Below, piece after piece: positions 1 to 5,018 of a DNA stretch of 5,018 bases. The position numbers were made by a program, and so were the translations under genes. The stretch covers positions 1-5,018 of the forward strand of contig JAFAMS010000103.1 in the NCBI GenBank assembly GCA_019233165.1. Reading direction: 5' to 3'. This stretch comes from Vulcanimicrobiota bacterium (GTDB lineage: Bacteria; Vulcanimicrobiota; Vulcanimicrobiia; Vulcanimicrobiales; Vulcanimicrobiaceae). Within the stretch, counting starts at the first letter, position 1; every line of letters starts with the position of its first letter. Below the pieces are notes generated by a model. The model saw only the letters and a program-made list of their open reading frames with translations. It did no database searches and was not told the DNA's origin.

Positions 1-858
1 CTCGGTCTGAAGATGACGTTGTCGACGAACGGGACGCTCATCGACCGCAAGCGAGCGCAGCGGATTCGCAATATCGGTTTCTCGTACGTCGGGATCTCGA
101 TCGACGGGATCGGCTCGGTGAATGACCTTTTTCGGGGGAAGGCGGGCGCGTTCAAACGCGCCGTCGCCGGGATCTCGCACTGCAAGGCCGTCGGTCAGAA
201 AGTCGGTCTCCGCCTCACGCTCACGCCGCACAACGCGGACAACCTCGACGCGATCTTCGACTTCATCGAGTATCACAAGATCGAGCGCGCCTGTTTCTAT
301 CACCTCGTACCGGCCGGCCGCGGCCGCGGCGAGACGGCTCTTTCACCTGACGAGAGCCGCCGCTCCGTGCAAACGATCTTTCGCCGGACGCGGTACCTGG
401 TTGCCAAGGGCGATCCGCGCGAGATCCTCACCGTCGACAACCATGCCGACGCGCCGTTCCTCTACATGACGCTCCTGCGCGAAGATCCGGTCGCGGCGAA
501 AGTCGCGTACAAAGCGCTGGCGTGGAACGGCGGCGGCCGGTATTCGTCGGGGGTCGGAATCGCCGACATCGATCCGCAGGGGAACGTCCACCCCGACCAG
601 TTCTGGCAAAGCGCGGCGCTCGGCAACGTCCGACTCCGCAAGTTCAGCGAGATCTGGACCGATCCTGAGAATCACTTGCTCGCCGCGCTTCGAGACCGGT
701 TGCCGCGTTTGAAAGGCCGCTGCGGTGCTTGCCGCTTCCAAAACCTGTGCGGAGGAAACTTCCGCGTCCGCGCGCTCGCGGCGACCGGCGACATGTGGGC
801 GCCCGATCCCGGGTGTTATCTCACCGACGACGAGGTGCTCGTAGCCCAGACCGCTTAA
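1..858 (+). CDS. nirJ: NirJ-type radical SAM protein, heme d1 biosynthesis (5' partial)
   Basis: C-terminal 285 residues of a radical SAM/SPASM enzyme; the frame is open to the left edge, so the N-terminus with the CxxxCxxC cluster-binding motif (roughly 100 residues in a family of about 390) lies outside. Visible family motifs, counted from the first codon, are LSTNGTLID (7-15), VGISIDGIG (30-38), GNVHPDQFW (194-202), LGNVRLRKFSEIW (207-219) and a C-terminal Fe-S site C241-x2-C244-x5-C250 followed by C272 in DPGCYLTDDE. These agree closely with NirJ as I remember it. Known role: NirJ removes two propionate side chains from 12,18-didecarboxysiroheme, leaving the oxo groups of heme d1, in the cytoplasm; heme d1 serves cytochrome cd1 nitrite reductase. 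The ATG at 13 is internal to the fold and is not the start. The gene ends 9 bases before a cytochrome c gene, which suggests one transcript. The main alternative is the related AhbC of siroheme-dependent heme synthesis; the C-terminal motifs favour NirJ. Confidence 0.88.
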   Translation, partial: LGLKMTLSTNGTLIDRKRAQRIRNIGFSYVGISIDGIGSVNDLFRGKAGAFKRAVAGISHCKAVGQKVGLRLTLTPHNADNLDAIFDFIEYHKIERACFYHLVPAGRGRGETALSPDESRRSVQTIFRRTRYLVAKGDPREILTVDNHADAPFLYMTLLREDPVAAKVAYKALAWNGGGRYSSGVGIADIDPQGNVHPDQFWQSAALGNVRLRKFSEIWTDPENHLLAALRDRLPRLKGRCGACRFQNLCGGNFRVRALAATGDMWAPDPGCYLTDDEVLVAQTA

Positions 859-863
859 GGGAG
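857..863 (+). promoter_or_regulatory. Ribosome binding site overlapping the nirJ stop codon
   Basis: AAGGGAG begins within the TAA stop of nirJ (856-858) and its GGAG core ends 4 bases before the ATG at 868. The spacer is short but usable. The overlap implies that ribosomes finishing nirJ sit on the start site of the cytochrome gene, so the two genes are probably co-transcribed and translationally coupled. Confidence 0.6.
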
Positions 864-867
864 CCCC

Positions 868-1896
868 ATGAACAAGGTTTTGAGAACCGCGGGTCTTACT
901 GTTGCCGTCGCGCTCTTGGTCTTTGGTGCCACGAGGTTCGCGAACGTCTCGAGCGCGGCGACGTCGCCGGACGGGCAGGCGATCTTTGCGGCGCGCTGCG
1001 CGACTTGCCATCAAGCGAACGGACAAGGGGCGGGACCGTTTCCGCCACTCGCCGGGAACGCGGACGTCACGGCATCCGACACGTCGAACATCATCGGGAT
1101 CGTCCTCAACGGGAAGACCGGGCCGATCACGATCAACGGAAAGCAGTATAGCGGTGCGATGCCGGCGTGGCGCGGACAACTCTCCGATGCCGAGATCGCG
1201 GCGGTTCTCACGTACGTCCGGTCGGCGTGGACGAACAAGGCCGCAGCGGTTTCAGCGGATCAGGTCGCGTCTGCCGGCCATCCGGCGATGCTCCCCGGCG
1301 CTACGATCTACGCGGCCAAGTGTGCGACGTGCCACCAAGCGAACGGCACGGGGACCGACGCCTACCCGCCGCTCGCCGGAAATCCCGCGGTGAGTGCCGC
1401 CGACCCCAAAGAGATCGTCGCGATCATCGTCAACGGCCGGTCCGGACCGCTCACCGTCGGCGGGAAGACGTACAACGGGACGATGCCGACGTGGAAGGGA
1501 CAGCTCTCGAATCCCGACATCGCGGCGGTCGCGACGTACATCCGCTCGGCGTGGGGGAACAACGCGTCGGGCGTGACCGAGCAACAAGTCGCCTCCGCGG
1601 GCACCTCGGTCTCAACCGCGATCGGTCAGTCGATCTACGCGCAGAAATGCGCTTCGTGCCATCGAGCGAACGGCGCCGGCGGCGGCCCCTTCCCCGCGCT
1701 CGCGGGGAACGCGAACGTCAACGCGAGCAGCCCTAATGCGGTGATCGGAACGATCGAGCACGGACGGAACATCATGCCGTCCTGGAAAGGTCAACTTTCG
1801 AACGCCGACATCGCGGCGGTGACAACCTACATTCGTTCGGCATGGGGAAACAAAGGCGGCCCGGTCAGCGAAGCGGACGTAACCGCCGTCAAGTAA
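868..1896 (+). CDS. Secreted triheme cytochrome c (three tandem class I domains)
   Basis: 342 residues. A Sec signal peptide (K3/R6, hydrophobic stretch about 8-20, likely cleavage after A30) has no lipobox cysteine, so the protein should be soluble in the periplasm. Three heme c motifs follow: CATCH at 44-48, CATCH at 152-156 and CASCH at 261-265. Each is followed by a PPLAGN/PALAGN turn and a likely distal heme ligand in an MP-x-W motif: M98, M206 and M303. Each domain ends with an AAVxTYxRSAW helix. The domains are about 108 residues apart and clearly arose by duplication; the third is 12 residues shorter between the heme motif and its methionine. The inferred role is electron transfer. 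Its place directly behind nirJ suggests it donates electrons to cytochrome cd1 nitrite reductase, as NirM and NirC cytochromes do elsewhere, but no partner is visible here. The sequence is not close enough to NirM or NirC to assign either symbol. The stop codon lies inside the opposing MDR gene. Confidence 0.93.
   Translation: MNKVLRTAGLTVAVALLVFGATRFANVSSAATSPDGQAIFAARCATCHQANGQGAGPFPPLAGNADVTASDTSNIIGIVLNGKTGPITINGKQYSGAMPAWRGQLSDAEIAAVLTYVRSAWTNKAAAVSADQVASAGHPAMLPGATIYAAKCATCHQANGTGTDAYPPLAGNPAVSAADPKEIVAIIVNGRSGPLTVGGKTYNGTMPTWKGQLSNPDIAAVATYIRSAWGNNASGVTEQQVASAGTSVSTAIGQSIYAQKCASCHRANGAGGGPFPALAGNANVNASSPNAVIGTIEHGRNIMPSWKGQLSNADIAAVTTYIRSAWGNKGGPVSEADVTAVK
973..1893 (+). repeat. Three tandem cytochrome c domain repeats within the triheme gene
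   Basis: Units start at G36 (973), G144 (1297) and G253 (1624) of the cytochrome, each eight residues before its heme cysteine. Units 1 and 2 align without gaps from the heme motif to a shared VASAG linker. Unit 3 lacks 12 residues (the TGPITINGKQY-like loop) and ends in VSEADVTAVK, which corresponds to the linkers after units 1 and 2 (VSADQVASAG and VTEQQVASAG). The array therefore ends at a unit boundary. DNA similarity is strongest over the helix codons near 1198-1230, 1522-1554 and 1815-1847, but silent sites have diverged, so the duplication is not recent. Confidence 0.85.
1889..1896. other. 8-base convergent overlap of two coding regions
   Basis: The TAA stop of the triheme cytochrome (1894-1896) lies inside the last codons of the opposing MDR gene, whose TGA stop is at 1889-1891 on the - strand. 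No intergenic space exists for a rho-independent terminator, and I see no strong GC hairpin with a T-run on either side. Transcription ends must therefore lie within the opposite gene or depend on Rho or RNA processing. Confidence 0.9.
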
Positions 1897-2896
1897 TCGC
1901 CAGGACGACCTTTCCGAACTGCTCGTTGGCGTTGACGCGCTCGGCCGCGGCGGCGACCTCGCGCATCGGGAAGACGCGATCGACCGCCGGGACGAGTTTG
2001 TGCTTCGCGAAGATCCGCAGCATGTGGTGGAAGTCGTCGGGGCTTCCCATCGACGTCCCGCGGACGTCGAGCTGCTTCCAAAAGATCGAGAACGGTCGAA
2101 TCTTCGCGTCGCCGGTCGTCCCGCCGTAGACGACGACGCGCGCGCCGTAGCGCGCGATGTCGAGCGCTTTCGCGAACGTCTCGCCGCCGACCGAATCGAT
2201 CACCAGCGAAGGTCCTCCGCCCCCGGCGGCTTCGCGAACCTGCTTCGGCCAACTCTCCGACGTCGCGTCGACGCAGACGTCGGCACCGAGCTCTTTCGCG
2301 CGCGCGAGCTTCTCCGCGCTTCGCGACGTCACGATCGTTTTCGCTCCGGCGCATTTCGCGTAGAGCAGGACGAACGTCTGGACGCCGCCGCCGATTCCGG
2401 TGATCAGGACGGAGTCGTTTTCGGAGAGCTCGCCGCGTGAGAAGCAAGCGCGATACGCGGTGAGTCCCGCAAGCGGGATCGCGGCGGCCTGGTCGTCGCT
2501 CAAATGCCCCGGCGCGGGATGCACGTTTGCTGCCGGAACCGCGATCAGCTCGGCAAACGTCCCGTCCCGCGGCATCCCGAGGACTTGCGCGTCGCGCCGC
2601 CAGACGCGCTGGTCGTCACCCCAGCCGAGTGTAGGATCGATGACGACGCGCGTCCCGGCCGCGGGTCCTTTCGCTCCCTCGCCGAGTGCGGCGACGACGC
2701 CGCAGCCGTCCGAGCCGAGCGTCCTCGGCAGCTCGATCCCCGGGTACAGCCCGTGCGTGATGAAGACATCGCGCCGATTGAACGCGGCCCGCGAGATCCC
2801 CACCAGGATCTCGCCGGCCGCGGGTTTGGGGTCTTGGATTTCCTCGAGGACGAGCTTCGCGGGCCCGCCGAGTTCGTTCAGTCGTACGGCTTTCAC
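1889..2896 (-). CDS. Zinc-less MDR oxidoreductase (quinone reductase/alcohol dehydrogenase-like)
   Basis: 335 residues, full length for the medium-chain dehydrogenase/reductase (MDR) superfamily. A GroES-like catalytic half (about 1-125) contains FNRRD (39-43) and LGSDGCGVV (60-68). The Rossmann half contains PLAGLTAYRA (141-150), the nucleotide loop GIGGGV (167-172), TSRSAEKL (190-197, a basic patch after the second strand that suggests NADPH) and VIDSVGG (232-238). The GHE of zinc alcohol dehydrogenases is replaced by GSD (61-63), the first zinc cysteine is replaced by the FNRRD segment, and the four-cysteine structural-zinc lobe is replaced by a cysteine-free DPTLGWGDDQ stretch (87-96). 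Neither zinc site can form. Family knowledge suggests NAD(P)H-dependent reduction of quinones or enones in the cytoplasm; the substrate is unknown. The start is GTG at 2896, because an in-frame TAA (2908-2906) excludes anything further upstream and MKAVRL is the usual N-terminus. It lies 17 bases after the porin-cytochrome gene and is probably co-transcribed with it. Confidence 0.87.
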   Translation of the reverse strand: MKAVRLNELGGPAKLVLEEIQDPKPAAGEILVGISRAAFNRRDVFITHGLYPGIELPRTLGSDGCGVVAALGEGAKGPAAGTRVVIDPTLGWGDDQRVWRRDAQVLGMPRDGTFAELIAVPAANVHPAPGHLSDDQAAAIPLAGLTAYRACFSRGELSENDSVLITGIGGGVQTFVLLYAKCAGAKTIVTSRSAEKLARAKELGADVCVDATSESWPKQVREAAGGGGPSLVIDSVGGETFAKALDIARYGARVVVYGGTTGDAKIRPFSIFWKQLDVRGTSMGSPDDFHHMLRIFAKHKLVPAVDRVFPMREVAAAAERVNANEQFGKVVLAIT

Positions 2897-2910
2897 CCCG
2901 CCGAGTTACG

Positions 2911-2915
2911 CCCTC
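2911..2915 (-). promoter_or_regulatory. Possible ribosome binding site for the MDR gene
   Basis: On the - strand GAGGG overlaps the TGA stop of the upstream porin-cytochrome gene (2916-2914). It lies 14 bases before the GTG start at 2896, longer than usual, and the only closer G-rich stretch directly abuts the start codon. Initiation may depend on coupling to the upstream gene. Confidence 0.3.
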
Positions 2916-4092
2916 AGCGGCGCGCGTTCATTTGATTGTACTGACTGAGCGGCCCCGGCATCCCCTTGCCGACGAGCGGCGTCGTCCACCAGAGCATGTA
3001 TTGATAGGTCGGCGTCGATCCCGAGGTGCTCGTGATCTGGCCGTATGCGCGCAGGTACTTGTAGATCTTGACGCTCAAGTTTGCGTAGCCGTATTGCGTG
3101 ATCGTTCCGAGGCCGTCGTTCGTCATCTCGCGCCGGACGCTCACCATGATGTCGTCCTTGTGCGCGATCACCGGTGCGAAGAGCTCGGCGGTATACCCGT
3201 TGCTGTGGGCTCCCACGCCGCTCGCGGTCGGATTCCCGTCGTTGCCGTTCTGCCAGTAGACCAGCGCGCCGGGGAAGATTCCGCCCGGATCGGCCTGGAT
3301 GTAGGCGCCGAAGACGCCGTATCGGTCGACGCCGCCTTCCGCCAGCGGGAACGAACCGAAGTTGCCGACGATTCCGCCGACAACCGGCTTCGTCGCGTTG
3401 CCGAACGCGAGGTGATAGGCGACGCCCTTGTCGTTGTTGTTCGACCAGTCGGTCGCGCCGTTCAGATCGCCGGTGCTCCCGTAGTAACCGGCTTCACCAA
3501 CCATCTTCGTATTTGAGTAGTTGAACTTCGCGCCCCAACGATTCGCGCCGACGAGCTCCGCGTGCTCGCCGATCGTCATCGCCGGCGGGTTGAACCCCGC
3601 GATGTCGAACCACATGCTCAGGAACGACGGGCCCGGCGTCGGCATCTTGCCGATGACGATGTGGCCGCTTTGCTTGAAGAGGTTATTGTACGAGACCCAA
3701 CCCGTATCGAACGGGCCGCCGGTGTCGTTGTTCTGCATGATCCACTGCTGCACGTGCGACGTCCAGGCCGGATAGACGCCGACGTAATGCGCCGCCAGAT
3801 TCCCGAATTGTGCCTTCGGACTGTCCGACGTCGAATCGTAATTCACTTGCTCGCCGATCCAGAAGGGGAAAGTTCCCTTGTACTGCTCGGGATCGAGCGC
3901 GCCGTACATGCTCCGCTGCACGTAACGGCCGTACGCGTTCAGCGCCGGAACCATCGTGTGACAGACCTTGCAATCGAGTCCGTATGCCTGAGCGAACACG
4001 GGCATCGCGTCCGACCGGCGTATTCCTGCCGGCGCGAAGAAGATCAGTCCTAGTGCGAGCGCGAGTGCAACAATGTAGTATCGCCGATGCAT
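2914..4092 (-). CDS. Cyc2-like monoheme cytochrome fused to a predicted outer-membrane beta-barrel
   Basis: 392 residues from the chosen ATG. Signal peptide: H2-R3-R4, hydrophobic 5-19, cleavage likely after A29 (RRSDA/MPVF). Next comes AMPVFAQAYG (29-38), then a single heme motif CKVCH (41-45) and VPALNAYGRY (48-57). This AxPxFA...CxxCH...P.L..GR order matches the heme end of Cyc2-type porin-cytochromes, including the Fe(II) oxidases of Acidithiobacillus and Mariprofundus. The remaining roughly 320 residues have no further cysteine. They alternate short polar and aromatic stretches with G/N/D-rich turns and contain many Tyr, Trp and Asn, as expected of a porin barrel. The inferred role is single-electron transfer across the outer membrane, donor unknown. 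The terminal residues NQMNARR lack the usual final aromatic residue of outer-membrane proteins. An in-frame TTG at 4101 would add three residues but sits only 2 bases from the GGGAG site, so ATG is preferred. Alternative: a non-iron member of the same broad cytochrome-barrel family. Confidence 0.72.
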   Translation of the reverse strand: MHRRYYIVALALALGLIFFAPAGIRRSDAMPVFAQAYGLDCKVCHTMVPALNAYGRYVQRSMYGALDPEQYKGTFPFWIGEQVNYDSTSDSPKAQFGNLAAHYVGVYPAWTSHVQQWIMQNNDTGGPFDTGWVSYNNLFKQSGHIVIGKMPTPGPSFLSMWFDIAGFNPPAMTIGEHAELVGANRWGAKFNYSNTKMVGEAGYYGSTGDLNGATDWSNNNDKGVAYHLAFGNATKPVVGGIVGNFGSFPLAEGGVDRYGVFGAYIQADPGGIFPGALVYWQNGNDGNPTASGVGAHSNGYTAELFAPVIAHKDDIMVSVRREMTNDGLGTITQYGYANLSVKIYKYLRAYGQITSTSGSTPTYQYMLWWTTPLVGKGMPGPLSQYNQMNARR

Positions 4093-4178
4093 GGCAGCCA
4101 AAACTCCCTTTCCACCTCAGCGGTGTTTGGGTTAGTATGGCAACCGAATCGAAATCTTAAGGGAAGAAACCGAGAAGC
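4093..4178 (-). other. 86-base gap between acyl-CoA synthetase and porin-cytochrome genes
   Basis: This is the only sizeable non-coding stretch in the window, and it is visibly richer in A and T than the genes around it. That is where a promoter for the porin-cytochrome and MDR pair would be expected. A loose -10-like CATACT is present on the - strand, without a convincing -35 partner. A small hairpin with CACC/GGTG arms (4113-4116 with 4122-4125) sits just upstream of the ribosome binding site. I see no strong terminator after the acyl-CoA synthetase stop. Whether the three - strand genes form one transcript is undecided. Confidence 0.35.
4104..4108 (-). promoter_or_regulatory. Ribosome binding site of the porin-cytochrome gene
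   Basis: GGGAG on the - strand lies 11 bases before the ATG at 4092, but only 2 bases before the alternative in-frame TTG at 4101. This spacing decides the start in favour of the ATG. Confidence 0.5.
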
Positions 4179-5018
4179 TTAAACGTAGCCGCTCGCGGCG
4201 GTTGCACCTTTCTTCTTCAGTTCTTCCTGGCGAAGCTCGACGCGCCGGATCTTTCCCGAGCGCGTCTTCGGCAGCTCGGCGATGAATTCGATCTCGCGCG
4301 GATACTTGTACGGCGCCGTGACGCGCTTGCAGTGCTCTTGCAGCTCCCGTACGAGATTTGTCGTAGGCTCGAATCCGGGACGCAAGACGATGAACGCCTT
4401 TACGACGTTCCCGCGGTCGGGATCGGGGCTGCCGACGACCGCCGATTCGAGCACCGCGGGATGTTCCAGCAGCGCGCTCTCGACTTCAAACGGGCCGATG
4501 CGGTACGCGCCCGACGAGATGACGTCGTCGGCGCGGCCGACGAACCAAAAATATCCGTCATCGTCGAGCTGCGCGCGATCGCCGGTGAGATACCACTCGC
4601 CGCGGTACGAGCGCTGCGTCTCTTCTTCGTTCTTGTAGTATCCCTTGAACAGCGTCGGCGGCGCGCCGCGCAACCCGATGTCGCCGACCTCGCCTGCGGG
4701 GAGTCGCGTTCCGTCTTCGCCGACGACGCCGACGTCGTGACCCGGCGTCGGTTTTCCCATCGAGCCGGGCCGGATCTCCATCCCCGGCAGGTTCGCGACG
4801 AGCAGCGAGTTCTCGGTTTGCCCGTAACCGTCGTAGATCTCTAGGCCGAACGCGTCTTTCCAGCGCGCGATCACTTCGGGATTGAGCGGCTCGCCGGCGG
4901 ATACGCAGTGACGTAGCTTCGGCAGCTTCCAGCGTTCGCCCAAACCTTCGAGCTTCGCTTCGATCCGGTACTCGGTCGGCGCTTGGCACAACACCGTCAC
5001 CTCGAGATCGCGAATCAA
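4179..5018 (-). CDS. Acyl-CoA synthetase, AMP-forming, MACS-like (5' partial)
   Basis: C-terminal 279 residues of an ANL-superfamily adenylating enzyme; such enzymes run to about 550 residues, so the N-terminal half with the P-loop-like ATP motif lies beyond the right edge. The first visible codon (TTG) is internal. Motifs in order from the first visible residue are CVSAGEPL (38-45), the A5 motif YDGYGQTEN (62-70), MGKPTPG (87-93), WYLTGD (142-147), hinge GRADDVISS (161-169), YRIGPFEVES (172-181) and the A10 motif LPKTRSGKIRR (249-259) with the catalytic lysine K256. YRIGPFEVES and GQTE point to the medium-chain acyl-CoA synthetase/acetyl-CoA synthetase-like branch. Known chemistry: carboxylate + ATP + CoA gives acyl-CoA + AMP + PPi, in the cytoplasm. 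The chain length cannot be read from this half. It is followed by the porin-cytochrome gene on the same strand after 86 bases, with no obvious functional link. Confidence 0.92.
   Translation of the reverse strand: MIRDLEVTVLCQAPTEYRIEAKLEGLGERWKLPKLRHCVSAGEPLNPEVIARWKDAFGLEIYDGYGQTENSLLVANLPGMEIRPGSMGKPTPGHDVGVVGEDGTRLPAGEVGDIGLRGAPPTLFKGYYKNEEETQRSYRGEWYLTGDRAQLDDDGYFWFVGRADDVISSGAYRIGPFEVESALLEHPAVLESAVVGSPDPDRGNVVKAFIVLRPGFEPTTNLVRELQEHCKRVTAPYKYPREIEFIAELPKTRSGKIRRVELRQEELKKKGATAASGYV

Noticed and set aside
343..1179. Long open frame on the - strand opposite nirJ and the cytochrome gene
   Set aside because: The Arg-rich, low-complexity translation shows no family motif and lies antisense to two well-supported genes that span the whole stretch; it is a shadow of GC-rich codon usage.
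1827..2447. Open frame on the - strand within the MDR gene region
   Set aside because: It is a different frame of the same strand as the MDR gene, with Arg-rich composition and no recognisable motif. The MDR frame carries all family signatures.
2400..2948. Open frame on the + strand opposite the MDR gene
   Set aside because: Ser/Pro/Arg-rich antisense product with no domain signature; it covers the N-terminal half of a clear MDR enzyme.
3562..4053. Open frame on the + strand opposite the porin-cytochrome gene
   Set aside because: The Arg/Val/His-rich translation has no motif. The - strand frame has a signal peptide, a CxxCH motif and a ribosome binding site.
4090..4101. TTG at 4101 as start of the porin-cytochrome
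   Set aside because: Only 2 bases separate it from GGGAG, whereas the ATG at 4092 has 11; the three added residues do not improve the signal peptide.
4113..4125. Small hairpin considered as a terminator or riboswitch element
   Set aside because: The stem has only 4 base pairs with a 5-base loop and no T-run, and it lies just before the next ribosome binding site. It is too weak to call a regulatory structure.
4179..5018. Benzoate-CoA ligase as identity of the acyl-CoA synthetase, which would suggest anaerobic aromatic degradation
   Set aside because: The A5 region reads YDGYGQTE and the hinge region YRIGPFEVES, which fit the MACS/acetyl-CoA synthetase-like branch better than the GSTE-type A5 motif of benzoate-CoA ligases.

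Overview
The window is GC-rich bacterial DNA with five tightly packed protein genes, two of them cut by the window edges. The secreted c-type cytochromes and a predicted outer-membrane barrel point to a Gram-negative (diderm) bacterium with respiratory nitrogen metabolism. The lineage cannot be fixed from sequence alone. The base composition and gene mix would suit a poorly cultured phylum such as Candidatus Eremiobacterota, but a proteobacterium is not excluded; this is a low-confidence guess.

Layout: the left part is read on the + strand. It holds the C-terminal three quarters of a NirJ-type radical SAM enzyme (heme d1 biosynthesis, 1-858). Nine bases later comes a secreted cytochrome c built from three tandem monoheme domains (868-1896). 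The rest is read on the - strand, in transcription order: the C-terminal half of a MACS-type acyl-CoA synthetase (5018-4179), an 86-base gap, a secreted monoheme cytochrome fused to a probable outer-membrane beta-barrel that resembles Cyc2 iron oxidases at its heme end (4092-2914), and a zinc-less MDR/quinone-oxidoreductase-like enzyme (2896-1889). The two gene groups converge and overlap by 8 bases at 1889-1896.

How the genes may work together: NirJ implies that the cell makes heme d1, whose known use is cytochrome cd1 nitrite reductase (NirS). The triheme cytochrome directly behind nirJ is a natural candidate for a periplasmic electron carrier to that enzyme. The porin-cytochrome facing it could bring electrons in from an extracellular donor. 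Together they suggest, as a hypothesis only, a path from outer membrane through periplasmic cytochrome to nitrite reductase, as in nitrate/nitrite-dependent Fe(II) oxidation. The acyl-CoA synthetase and the MDR enzyme look like ordinary carbon metabolism and have no evident link to this path. No RNA genes, mobile elements, CRISPR arrays or clear rho-independent terminators were seen.
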